A stretch of DNA of 64,000 nt, from assembly GCA_034440635.1 (NCBI GenBank), contig JAOTON010002234.1, positions 349,001 to 413,000 of the forward strand, given 5' to 3'. Positions 24,016 through 34,305 of this stretch are shown here, piece by piece. Positions within the stretch are counted from its first letter, which is position 1, and each line of letters starts with the position of its first letter. The translations under genes and the position numbers were made by a program. This DNA comes from Lepas anatifera. Its lineage: Eukaryota; Arthropoda; Thecostraca; Lepadidae. The notes beneath the pieces are model-generated. The model searched no databases, was not told the DNA's origin, and saw only the letters and a list, made by a program, of their open reading frames with translations.

Positions 24016-26000
24016 ACACTGGTCAACAAAATTTAAGTTTTGTCGTGGATCCGATATAAAATAGTCCGTTTCTAAGGTAGTTTGTGGCGCTGAACACGAA
24101 TCTGGCCGCAGAAATGCCATATCAGATCAGAATTTTGAGATACAGTATGTCTGTGTGTTGTCCTTGTGCAAGCCTACTCGGCATCAGTGACATTGACAGT
24201 GCAAAACCCAAGATGTCTGGGAAAATGAACATTTGGGTGTTTGTTGAGGCTAGGGTATTCTACCTTGAACCCGATTTTCATAGACCTAGGTCAATATGTT
24301 CAAGGTAAAACGAGGCCATACAGGTTAAATTCTGTCTGTGCAGGGCAGCCATTGGGAAATGCCGTGATTATGCGATGAGAAGCCGCATATGGAGAGAAAG
24401 CGACCTAAAGTAACAGAGGAAAGGTCTGAGGCAATGTTCTCCGAAACTTTGAGGGCAAGGTAGTTTAAGGCCACTGACCTTTGACGTCAAAATATTACAT
24501 TTTGCCTATAACGTGTACTGCAACTAGCACTATGGCAACCGTCGGGCGGAAAATAAGGTTTGACCTTGACCCATGACCTTTGTCTTGAACCTGCTACTTT
24601 GAGCTCAAGATTGAGTGACCTGGCGTATGACGTCATAGCATGATAGGGTAAGGGCGGGTAAGAGTACGCAGGAGATAAGAGTACGCAGCAGCTGTTTTGG
24701 TTACTCAGCAACCACTGAGATGGCTGATACTCTGGCATAAAAAGCGAGGTCAGTGCCTAGGCTGCACACCAAAATTCAACGTGCTCCTGCTCTTCCCGCG
24801 GGAGTACAGAGCAAAATAAGTTTCTGGACACCCTTTGAAGCAATATTTCTTACCTGGATAAACTTATAGACCATGCTTGTATTATCAAAACAATTGCATT
24901 ACGGTCTGTCACCAGTCAGAAAGCTGAGCTAGGAGTGTGCTCAAGGATCGGAGCTCACGCTAAAACGCCTGCCAACATGTTTATGAAGACTTTCTTCCCA
25001 AGGGAGCATGTCCGGCAAGAGTACGCAGTAGACCATTGGACAAGAGTGCGCATGCTTAAGAGATAGGAAAATGTAATTTTCACTCGGGACAGAGTCCGTA
25101 ATTCCTATTTGGAAAACCAAATGCTGCAACATAGTTCTTGTATATTCAGAACGATATAAAATCATACAATCGCCTAGTTTGGCAACAAAAAAAACTTCGC
25201 GACATGGCCAATGCACCTAAAGCACAGCGGGGCATCAATGCGTACTCCAGCCGCCGCCTCTCTTGCGTACTCTTACCGACCCACTCCGGCAAGAGTACGC
25301 ACGTGTTTTTTTATTTTTGATGGGCTCGTGGCGAGTTCCTTTCAGAGACATCGAGTTGAAACATGGACCATACATCACAATTCTTCAGGCTAAACAACCA
25401 CATAAAAATTTTAGCTGTTAGATTTATAGGTGAAAAGTGAAAGCCTTTAGAAAATTAAGTGCGTACTCTTGCACGGACTTCCCCTATACGTCATATTAGG
25501 CGGTATCATCCGACCAAAGGCACTAGGGTCAATGACCTTGAAATGGTGGTATGACCTTGACCTGTGACGTTTTACCTAGACTCGACCTTCAAGGGAGGTG
25601 ACTGTGACATAAAATCCTCATCATATAATGTTGCGACGTCACCTTTCGGCCTACAATACCGGCGAGCTTGTGTGACCGAGCGCAAGCATTTTTCAATGTA
25701 CAATGTTCATGCACTTGAATGCGAGGTAGTCTTCCGTTGCAATAAATTCATATGTATATTGATAAGCTGCATTGCCTGGGTGCAGATAGTCCGGGTTCTC
25801 GACATCATTAATCTATATTTTTCCACAAAAGGCTAGGCTGATGACAGTGTGGAAACTGTCGGGGCTATACACCAGGTATGCTCTGGGGAAGAAACCAGGT
25901 CCGATGACAAACAACGGCTACTAAATTTGAAATCAGCGGTATCGAAATAGGTAGAAACAGGTGTTCACATGCCGGATCCATTTTGGCTGTTGACCAGTGT
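24016..26000. mobile_element. CACTG-ended DNA transposon (EnSpm/CACTA-like), non-autonomous, copy A
   Basis: The ends are ACACTGGTCAACA at left and TGTTGACCAGTGT at right. Taking CACTGGTCAA as the true terminus leaves TTA on both sides (left TTA at 24014-24016, right TTA at 26000-26002), a 3-bp target duplication as in CACTA-type elements. GGATCC lies near both ends (CGTGGATCCGATATAAAATA, GGATCCATTTT). The interior has many TGACCTTGACC half-site blocks and no transposase. It holds a nested element at 24646-25484. A second copy lies at 43356-45165. Confidence 0.8.
24646..25484. mobile_element. Nested short element with AAGAGTACGCA repeats
   Basis: The insertion interrupts copy A and is absent from related sequence. 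The ends GGGTAAGGGCGGGTAAGAG and, inverted, GGGGAAGTCCGTGCAAGAG are flanked by TA on both sides. AAGAGTACGCA recurs at least seven times in both orientations, mostly near the two ends. The uninterrupted block GTCATAGCAT...ACGTCA at 27558-27590 shows what the empty site looks like. No coding capacity. Confidence 0.72.
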
Positions 26001-26282
26001 TATTACTGGAAAATGCGTGGTAAGTTTCGTCACGATATAATAATGTTTTATTCACTTGAATAAATGTTTAATTAAATCTATCCTGGGCCTAGAGATTTTC
26101 CATAGCTAATAAAATTATATCACGAGAAAATGGGCACAATGTACGCTAGATACAAGTCTTCCGGTCTTAGCTAGGTGGTCGGCTCTTCGTCGCGTAAATG
26201 GTTCATGAATTGTACCGAGTGCGAGGGGCTGCTTAGTTGAAGAAGTCATTTTTTCTGAAAATGAGTAGAAAGGACACTTTGA

Positions 26283-26321
<39 letters not shown>

Positions 26322-27033
26322 CCTGACTGGGATCATCATCCTTTTAGCCGAACTCGCCGAATCAGGTGTATGTACAAAGAGTGCGAAACGCTCTGAAAAG
26401 TGTATTATTCTGGTCACGCACTTTCATCAAAGTGAAGTATTTTCCTATTTCCAGGGGAGGCCATTTATAAAAAAGTTTTGTGGCTACCTAGGAGTAAGCT
26501 CAAAGCTGACGACAGCTGTCGTGGGGTTTGCTGAGAGCATATCAGAGTCATTGTATTTGGATGCAAGCATCGCAGCTTTTCTTCGCAGAAGAAAAGTACA
26601 GAGATTCTTTTAAAAGCAGCTGCTGCTCACTTTATGGCTTGCCACTGCCCTGTTCATGCATGCTAGAAACGCAAATGCCAGGTGCTAACATGTAGCAGAG
26701 GCATAGCTGGAAATCTCTTCTCGATCCAGGGGGGATCCTGGGTGGGTTAACGCTAGTACGGTCATACAAGCCCTATACAAAGCTTATGGGAGACCCAAAA
26801 TCCAGGGGGGTCCTGACCCCCAACCCCCCAGGATTTCCACCCAAAAGCAGAGTTATTAACATCAGATGTGACTGCTCTTCAAAAGACACAATTCCAAAGG
26901 AGGAGCTTAAGATTACCAGAGACCAAGGCCTGAAATAGGGAACCAGGCACTATTGTCAGCTGGGTTTAACAGATAGGACGACAATTTTGTGCACGAAGAA
27001 GCGATTGGAACAGCTTTTGCTAGTAGCTCGTGC
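26001..27033 (+). other. Intron sequence with a TA microsatellite at 26283-26318
   Basis: About 18 TA dinucleotides. Near 26700-26850, GGAAATCTC...CCAGGGGGG and its inverse CCCCCCAGGATTTCC suggest a small unrecognised inverted-repeat element. Confidence 0.55.
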
Positions 27034-27037
27034 TTAA

Positions 27038-27965
27038 CACCCGCACTGGAGAAGGGCCTGGCACTAACGCACACTAGAGAGGGCCTGGTTGGGCCCCACT
27101 AAGATCTCGACTAAACTGAAAGGCGTAGAAAAACGCCGGTTGAAGGGTGGGTGGGGGCTATTGTAATCTACACCATAGCGCATTTCCATTGACCTAGATC
27201 AATATCTTCAAGGCCAAACAAGGGGACCTATTGGGAAATGCCGTACTTATGCGGGAATAGACGGGAATAAACTAAAGACGGACCAGGGTCATAGAGGGAA
27301 GGTCACAGGGAATCTTTTCTCAAATTTTGGGGTCAAGATCATTCAAGGTCATTGACTTATGGTGCCACAGTATGATACACTACCTATGCCTATGATACAC
27401 AGTATGATACACTACCTATACCTATGATACCACCACAGTATGCACACTGTAACTGAACACTATATCAACTCTTTGGTGAGAAATGAGGAGTAGCCTTCAC
27501 ATATTACCTTTAAAATTGATATTTGACCTTGACATTACATTTAGTTACCTTGACCATGACGTCATAGCATAATGTACGTCAGACCGGGTAACGCCATTTG
27601 ACCGGAAGCCATGGGGATGAATGACCTTGAAAGTGCTAATATGACCTGTGACCTTTGACCTTGACCTTCATGTGAGCTGACCTTGACATATCATTTAGGT
27701 TACCTATATGGAGTTATGACCTCACCACTCAGTCTCCAATGCAAGCGAACTGGTCCGACCGCGCGATTGTGGCGATCTCGATGCAGGTCTGACTTTGAAA
27801 GCCTATAAGTAAAAAAATCGACCGAATTTCTGAATTTTTCACCAATCGATGTGCCGTTAAATGTTCTCAAATGTGGCCAAGTATCGTTTTTCGGCTACAA
27901 GCGGTTCTACGGCCACCTTGGAAAAATAGGTGGGAAAGCTTCTAAGTCCCCCTCCTGTGCGAGTG
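27038..27965. mobile_element. TTAA-flanked piggyBac-like short element, family 1, intact copy
   Basis: The 928-bp element is flanked by TTAA at 27034-27037 and 27966-27969. The ends are CACCCGCACTGGAG and, inverted, CACTCGCACAGGAG. TTAA target duplications are a hallmark of piggyBac-type transposition. There is no transposase. The interior is dominated by TGACCTTGACC and TCAAGGTCA motifs and a GACGTCATAGCATAATG block shared with 24016-26000, 58751-60850 and 43356-45165. Most mismatches to the LINE-interrupted copy at 58751 are scattered substitutions. Confidence 0.85.
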
Positions 27966-27969
27966 TTAA

Positions 27970-29080
27970 GAGCCCCCTCCAGCTCGAATAAATTCCTTCG
28001 CCGACAGTGTTTTTCCAACCTACTGCGCTAGAAGATCTGACACGAAAAGCTCAGCTGAAGTTCCAATTCCTCATGTCAGGCAGAAATGTCTATTTCTCAC
28101 GTTCCTTCTGCCAATTGTCCTGAAATCGACCCATTTATGTAAAACAAAATGCTCCCATGCACGGTGCAACTCCGAAAATTTCCACGCAATTGATTGAAAG
28201 GGCAATCCAACTGCGACGAGAATCGCCCCACCTCCTCCTGTAAGGCTCGATGCGTGTTGGAATATTTTGTTAGCCCACCATATGTAACGTTTTTTGACGC
28301 CCATTTGTAACTTTTGATAACGCTGTGACTGACGCCGCCCACCCCTCCTTGCGTTACGTTATTTATGGACGGCCGCTTAGACCTCAAAAATAGGTAGGTA
28401 CTGCAAGGTCCGAAGATGTAATAGCCTGAAGGTACCAAATTGAGCATTTCAACTGCGACGAAGCACATGTAAGAAACTACTGTGACGGGGGTGACTTGCA
28501 GCGGGAAACTCTGTGCCGCATTACATTTTATCCAGCAAAGAACTTGTATCCTGCTGCAGTTCAAACAGTAAGACAGCATGATCTTTCCATTTTTTTACTC
28601 ACCAAGTATACATTTATTTGTATACAAGTTTCAACCGATTTATCTCTGCAAATCCTCTCAAAATAGTCTCAATTCTAGCTCCTTAAGACTTTTGGAAGTC
28701 GGCACACGGGACATAAAACAAAACAAAACAATTGGGACTGTATGACATAGAAAACAGTCAAATATTGTCACATTTTGTGAGAATTTCAAGTGCAATTTCT
28801 TAATTCAGCATGCCCTAAGGCACCAAAAAATTACGTAGCTAGAACGATTCTCTAACAATTTGTACTTTCGTCCCAGCTTGGTGGAAACGTTAAAAAATCA
28901 GTTCGAACCTCAAACCCTCGCTCTGGTGGGCGGGGGGGATGTTTGCACATCCTCCTCGGGGTTTTTTCGGCGACGCGAAGCGCCGCCGTGCTAGACACAC
29001 CTTGTCCCTAAAGGGAGTGTCCCACTTTTATAACGGGTTATGAGCTGACAGCAGTTTTGCATAGCGTGTTGAGAAATCAC
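27970..29080 (+). other. Intron sequence, no feature assigned
   Basis: A 160-codon minus frame (28097-28579) has no recognised motif. GGGGCGATTCTCGTC-type GC blocks are present but no exon could be defended. Confidence 0.35.
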
Positions 29081-29084
29081 TATT

Positions 29085-29208
29085 GGCATGTTTAATTTCA
29101 CCCAAAGCTCTCGGTACAAAATTTCCACCAGCTTTGAAGCTCAAAGTAAAGGGGCATGTTTAATTTTACCCAAAGCTCTCGGTACAAAATTTCCGCCAGC
29201 TTTAAAAC
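29085..29208. repeat. Tandem duplication, about 66 bp, two copies
   Basis: GGCATGTTTAATTTYACCCA, AAGCTCTCGGTACAAAATTT and CCRCCAGCTTTRAA occur twice in a row. The second copy was cut by the TTAA-targeted element at 29213. Confidence 0.88.
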
Positions 29209-29212
29209 TTAA

Positions 29213-30747
29213 CCCTTGCACGTACTCGGGTTTTCGCCACCTTCGCCCTTACAGGGGGTTGTTGCGACCCCTCGTGATTGGCCCTTATTGCTGTAGAGCT
29301 CTGCGATAAAAACCAGCGTGTTGGTCGTTACGAGAACTCGCGATTGATACCAGTTTTTATGACCTTTGGTTTTAAGGTCACCTTCCAGGTCGGGTCAAGA
29401 ACCTGATGTTCGCCCTGATGCGGCCTATTTTGCAGTTTTGGCTGCTATTGACGGGAATTTTAGTAAACAAATAACATTTGTATGACCATTAAATTGAGAA
29501 ACAGACATTCACGCGTCGATTCATGTGCTATAAACCTATGTGACCCATCTAGATAATGCAGGAGGTGAGGCCAAATGTCAAAGGTCACTGACCGTTACAA
29601 CTCAAAATTGCCCAATATATCTAATATTCAGTTTCAGAGGGGTAATTTTGGACGCTGAACTCAAATTTAGCTCTTTAAATAACGCCAAAGGCTTCTTCCA
29701 TCAAACTCTCAGGTCATCAGGTCAACTTCCAGGTCAAGTCAATGACCTGGTTGACCTCAATGAGTAGGTAAAAAGTTCAAGTCCACATTGGAAGCAAGTC
29801 AACTTTTTCAGTGTCCACATCATTTGAATGGACTATTCATTAGCCATTCTGCATCATTTATGTAAGTTTAGTGCCTGTCTAATCATATGTCAGTGCTTAC
29901 GCCCCCTTCAAGGTCAAATTAGGTCAAAGATAAAAAGGTCAAGTCCGTATTGGAGGACAAACGTCTTGCTCAGCGTCCTTCTCATGCTGAAAGTTGACTA
30001 TTTATAAGAAATTTTTCATCATTTACGCCAAGTGCCTGTTCCATCATCTCTTATTGCGTACACCCCTTCAAGGTCAAATAGGTCAAATTTCTAAAAAGGT
30101 CAAGTCCATGAAATATGCCACCAACTAGTATAGCGTCCATACCATTCAAATTGACTATTCATGAGCCATTCTGAATCATTTAAGCCCAGTAAGTGCTTGC
30201 TTCTTCATCTGTTATTGTTTACACCCCTTCCAAGATCAAATAAGGTCGCCGGTCGAAAAAGGTCAAGTCCGTGTCGGACGCAAGTCAACTAATTCGGTGT
30301 TGATCTCATTTAGAAATACCGAATCGAAACACGCATCTGTAGTCGTTATTCGACGCAGAGTTATCACTGAGGTCACGCAAGGTCAAACCAAGGCCATTGA
30401 AGGTCAAGAAAGGTCATGAAAGGTCTAACCTGATAAAAGTGATCCTCAAAGGCTAGAAGAAAATATTCTGGGCCGGTTCACGAGCAAATGCTGCAAAAGA
30501 ACGATGAGAGTCTGGAGCATTCACGTGAAAACGGGTACAGGTACCCAAATGACCTCAATATTCTTCCACTCTTGAGGTTATAACTCCGTGACCTTGAAAG
30601 TTAGGATCATATTTTTTTGCAAAACATGCGCAATGAATGCCCCAGAGGTTATACAAATGTTCAACGCTCTAACTTAAAGAGCTCGTTTTCAATTCTTGAA
30701 AAAACCTTAGGGGGCTGCAACAACCCCCTCCCTTGTAAGTACGAGGG
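29213..30747. mobile_element. TTAA-flanked piggyBac-like element, family 3, 1.5 kb
   Basis: TTAA flanks at 29209-29212 and 30748-30751. The ends are CCCTTGCACGTACTCGGG and, inverted, CCCTCGTACTTACAAGGG. The subterminal AGGGGGTTGTTGCGACCCC is mirrored as GGGGCTGCAACAACCCCCT. The interior carries dense AGGTCA half-sites and a four-unit 162-bp tandem array (29740-30310). No transposase frame longer than about 75 codons. The insertion split a 66-bp duplicated sequence. Confidence 0.85.
29740..30310. repeat. Tandem array inside the element, about 162-bp unit, about 3.5 copies
   Basis: AAAAAGGTCAAGTCC (first unit AAAAAGTTCAAGTCC) starts units near 29769, 29933, 30094 and 30257. Each also has TTGACTATTCATNAGCCATT and TACACCCCTTCAAGGTCAAA. 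The units carry AGGTCA motifs, so expansion of this array multiplies them. Confidence 0.85.
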
Positions 30748-30751
30748 TTAA

Positions 30752-31278
30752 AGTAAATGGACTTATTGCCTTATTTCAAATCCTGAAGAAATACCTTCCA
30801 TATGGCTTCAGTAATCTGATTGACCGTAAGCCGTAAGCCTCGCCCACTCACTGAAAATACCATGCTAGCGAGTGGACCAGCATTCAACTGCCTGTCGACC
30901 GAAAACTTCAGGCAAGAAGTTGTGTATTGGAGAGCGTCATTGGGCCGTAATTAGCCCATTGACCGCAACATACATCACATCCGCCCTCCCTCGTACTTGT
31001 CAAAACAAGTTTCAATATTGTTTGTCAAAATCCAACTCTGAAATTGTTTCTTTACATCAGGCATATGCATAGTCTTTCCACCACTGAATAAACTCGGCCG
31101 CCGTAACATCTGTCATTCAGTTTTTCCACCATTGCCTCTTGTACTGCATGCGATTTGTGTCAAGTGGTAAATGTTGTTTCCTGGATTTCAGACCTCCCTT
31201 GTTCTTAAATTGTTCTTTTTAGAATTTTGTCTAAGTGGCCCATTCCTTTTGATCAATTTTGCAACTTTTCATTTTAAG
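30752..31278 (+). other. Intron sequence, no feature seen
   Basis: Unremarkable sequence between two half-site-rich elements. Confidence 0.4.
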
Positions 31279-31880
31279 GTTGGTTCATCTCAGGTCAGGT
31301 CACCAGTGCAGGTCAAGTGACCTCACCTCCAAAAAAGTATAAGAGAGCATAAGTAAGAACTTGGTGAATCTATCCAATTGAAACTCATCCAATAATGGGC
31401 TCACCAATTACTAAAAGGCTTATTCCGGGATTAACTTCGCAGTAATGGATGATAAAGCTGCTATTTTTCTGCTATTACGTTTATATCGATTCATATACAC
31501 ATTGTCTATGCTAGGTCAGATGGTGACCTTGACGTGACCTTAGGTCGCGTCATTTTCATGTTTTGACCCAGCCTTGTCATATAATACATAATTTGATTCG
31601 CCGTAACGAGAGAAAGCCAATAGTGCCTTAAAACTGATTCTAACTCAACTCTGTCAGACGCTAGAGCCTAGAAACACTTCTCTAACCTGTCACTTTCTTT
31701 GGCCTGTCATAACATCAATATTGAGCGGAGCCAAAAAGTGATTGCTGTAGTTAATTCATTAATTTTTATGAGCTATGCACCAGCGTTGGTATGTTTCGTT
31801 ATCCCGCATAGGAGCCGAGATTGAAGGGGTTTCAACCCCTCCCCTCCCCCACCAGGGCGAAGGTGGCTCGGAGCCACACT
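31279..31880 (+). mobile_element. TTAA-type element, family 2, partial copy
   Basis: Shares blocks in order with 35920-36765: CATCTCAGGTCAGGTCACCA, AGGTCAAGTGACCTC, AAAAAAGTATAAGAGAGCAT, and a GTGACCTTGACGTGACCTTA block. It ends with CACCAGGGCGAAGGTGGCTC, the subterminal motif of this family. Flanking TTAA was not found, so one or both ends are lost. Confidence 0.65.
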
Positions 31881-32100
31881 AGGGTGGGTGGTAAGACGCA
31901 TCCACTCTCTGTTTGGTCCGTTGGCAGAGCGGTACCCGAGCGACGCTTCTCTCCGACAGGTGCCACTCTTCTGTCGCTGTTGGCAGCGGAGTCGGCAACA
32001 GGTAGTACGGCATGTTCAGCTGGACTCCATAAAGCCAGCTGTCAGCGTAAAGGAGTTCGTGCTCAGCACGAGGACATCCACACACGCCAGCCTGCTCGTC
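31881..32100 (+). other. Intron sequence, no feature seen
   Basis: Open frames on both strands with no recognised protein. It leads into the 29-bp array. Confidence 0.35.
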
Positions 32101-32350
32101 GTTACCAGGTGAGCACCAGCATACTCACCGTTACCAGGTGAGCACCAGCATACTCACCGTTACCAGGTGAGCACCAGCCTGCTCGTCGTTACCCGGCGAG
32201 TTTCACCGTACTCATCATTGTCAGATGAGCACCACCCTGTTTATCGTTACCCAGTGAGCTTCGCTGTGCTCATCATAATCAGGTGAGATCCAGCCTGCTC
32301 ATCGTTACCAGGTCAGCACCAGCCTGCTGTCGTTGCAAAGTGAGCATCAA
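32101..32350. repeat. Minisatellite with 29-bp unit, about nine copies, each with CAGGTGAGC
   Basis: The unit GTTACCAGGTGAGCACCAGC plus ATACTCACC repeats with a 29-bp step. The first three copies are nearly identical and later ones diverge. Most units contain CAG/GTGAGC, a near-consensus 5' splice donor on the sense strand of the phosphatase gene. Confidence 0.9.
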
Positions 32351-32854
32351 TAAATAAGTTCTCTCTCAGAGCTAAGTCTTAGAGCTTCCGTACTTAGTCA
32401 TTACGACACCATCTCTCTCATCGCTCCGAAGTCAAAGGCCCACCTACGGGGCATTTTTTAATGGAACCAGAAGGTAGTTTATAGTGTCTATTCTGCTAAC
32501 GTGATCAATTTCCGACACACATATTTCACAGCTTTAGTTTCTCACAGCCTGTTCGAATTTTTCCTACCACCCAGTCCACAATCTCCACAGTAGACGCTAA
32601 AGTCATATTTCACGTGACGCCAACGTTTGCCTATTTACAACCGCAGACGCCCTCAATCAGCCATACATCACAGCACAATCCGCACAGCAATCGACCTGGA
32701 AAAGTGCAGTGGATAACTTGTGGGGGTAAACAAGTGTCATGAAGCATTGATCGCTTGCAGTGGCCTGCTTACAGTGGGCTCAAATACACTTCCTGTCTCG
32801 AACGTAACTGGAACCGAAGGTTTCTTATTTCTAAGTGTAAGAAGTTCTCAAAAT
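32351..32854 (+). other. Intron sequence, no feature seen
   Basis: Nothing supported. Confidence 0.4.
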
Positions 32855-33140
32855 GAGTTGTTAAGATATTTCCTGGCCTCTCCCTCGAATCCGGAAATGT
32901 AAAAAACACTGAAGATTATATATTCGGGCACAGCCCTTCATCAGAATCGTGGAGTAAATATCAATAATTCTCAGTCCTAGTATAGCCAGACCTCGAATTC
33001 GAGGTCTGGCTATACTAGGACTGAGAATTATTGATATTTACTCCACGATTCTGATGAAGGGCTGTGCCCGAATATATAATCTTCAGTGTTTTTTACATTT
33101 CCGGATTCGAGGGGAGAGGCCAGGAACATCTTAACAACTC
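32855..33140. mobile_element. Foldback (hairpin) element, 286-bp near-perfect palindrome
   Basis: Two arms of about 143 bp are inverted about the centre 32997/32998, within CCTCGAATTCGAGG. Only a couple of single-base indels or mismatches separate the arms. The outer ends are GAGTTGTTAAGATATTTCCT and, inverted, CAACTC. GAAGTTCTCAAAATG lies on both sides, at 32841 and 33182. One arm, with CTGATGAAGGGCTGTGCCCG, recurs at 48384-48536, and a diverged hairpin with the same motif lies at 47190-47510, so it is a mobile family rather than a local accident. Confidence 0.9.
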
Positions 33141-33469
33141 ATCATCATGCTCCTCGCTGCAGCACTTCAAAACTTATCAACGAAGTTCTCAAAATGGTGC
33201 AAGAATGAAATTTCGAAAAAGCTTGAGCTTTCCCAAACAAAGTCCAGCTTTAGTCAATATATCCAATAGAGATTTGTATAAAATTATTAGTTCATCGTAT
33301 GCAGTATTTCCATGACCGATTTCTGTCACTAAAAACTGCACCACACGAGGAAAACATTGTTAAATATATAACCGTCCAGTATATGGGCAGCTTTAAGCAC
33401 AGTCCAGCACCTGATATTCACATAACTAGCAACATGTACGAGCAGGTACTGAACGGCGTCCGTGTCAAT
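33141..33469 (+). other. Intron sequence, no feature assigned
   Basis: Start of a 159-codon + frame (33299-33778) that I do not recognise; the minus strand gives the better family match further on. Confidence 0.35.
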
Positions 33470-34100
33470 GGCGTGTACCGTTTACGACTGCGCACGGCCG
33501 TGCTATTCAGCTGCGCCAGACCAGAGTTATTGAACTTGAAGCGAGAGTTTTCTTCCTTACCTGAGGGAACTAGCACCAGTGATGTTCCAACCACTGTATT
33601 AAGAGCTCTTCGGCTTATCTTATTACTTACTTATCTTAACGTCCTTTGCATGGATGTTAATCCAAGATTATTTGGACTCCTCGTTCCGCCACATCGTTCT
33701 CACATTCGCACTTTTCACAAACGCAGCAACCTCATGATACGCTTGGTCTTCGGAACACAGCTCGCAGCTGATCTGTAGCCAGTCAGACCCCACATCAGGA
33801 ACATTGAAGAGGGCCCAGCTATTAGGCCCAGTCAGGTCTGCCAAGTCACTGTTCTATTCCATATCAAGGAAGTTCGGAACTCAAAGCTGGACCTCTTCCG
33901 GAACTGGAAATGAGATCTTTGCCTCTAGTCGAGACTTCTCCACGACGTTCCGCATGTTGCTGAAAGGCAAGAACGTAACCACTGCCTCTTTTAGGTACTA
34001 GCCGTACTTCATGACAACCCTTAGCGCGACATCGGCCATGTCACGATCCATTGCCTTGTACCTAATCAACCGCTTCATGAAGTTAAGGCCGTGTACAGCA
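33470..34100 (-). pseudogene. Decayed fragment of a transposon-associated protein of unknown function
   Basis: On the minus strand, pieces in shifting frames read DYHEVAAFVKS-like, then NDVAERGVQIILD, and later QWLEHHW. The NDxAERG motif preceded by a D..Y...FV segment is one I associate with multicopy invertebrate proteins of unknown role. Upstream pieces read RDMADVALRVVMKYG and LDMEXNSDLADLTGPNSW. Stops and frameshifts occur throughout. The identification rests on memory of a motif pattern and needs a translated search. Confidence 0.35.
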
Positions 34101-34189
34101 GCATATACCTGAGCACTAAAACATGCGACCTGAGCGACCTGAGCGCTAAAACATGTGAATTAATTTCTTACTGAATTCACGCCAGCTTT

Positions 34190-34305
34190 CTAATGCACTT
34201 TGCAGATTTGCGCTAACGCCCATACTTTCGGAGTTAGAGGGGGCCATCGATGGCCCCCGGTGGGGCGAAGGTGGCGCCGGACCCCCGGTGGGGCGCGGGT
34301 TAAGT
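34190..34305 (-). mobile_element. Isolated end of a TTAA-type element
   Basis: TTAA at about 34301-34304 abuts, on the minus strand, CCCGCGCCCCACCGGGGG, then GCCACCTTCGCCCC. The same arrangement occurs at 52833 (TTAACCCGCGCCCCGGTGGG), so both are termini of one subfamily. The other end was not located. Confidence 0.6.

Noticed and set aside
29740..30310. A CRISPR-like regular array
   Set aside because: Units are about 162 bp, diverge along their length, and have no short conserved repeat with unique spacers. The genome is eukaryotic.
27038..30747. A piggyBac transposase gene within the TTAA elements
   Set aside because: No frame of adequate length or with catalytic motifs was found; the elements are non-autonomous.
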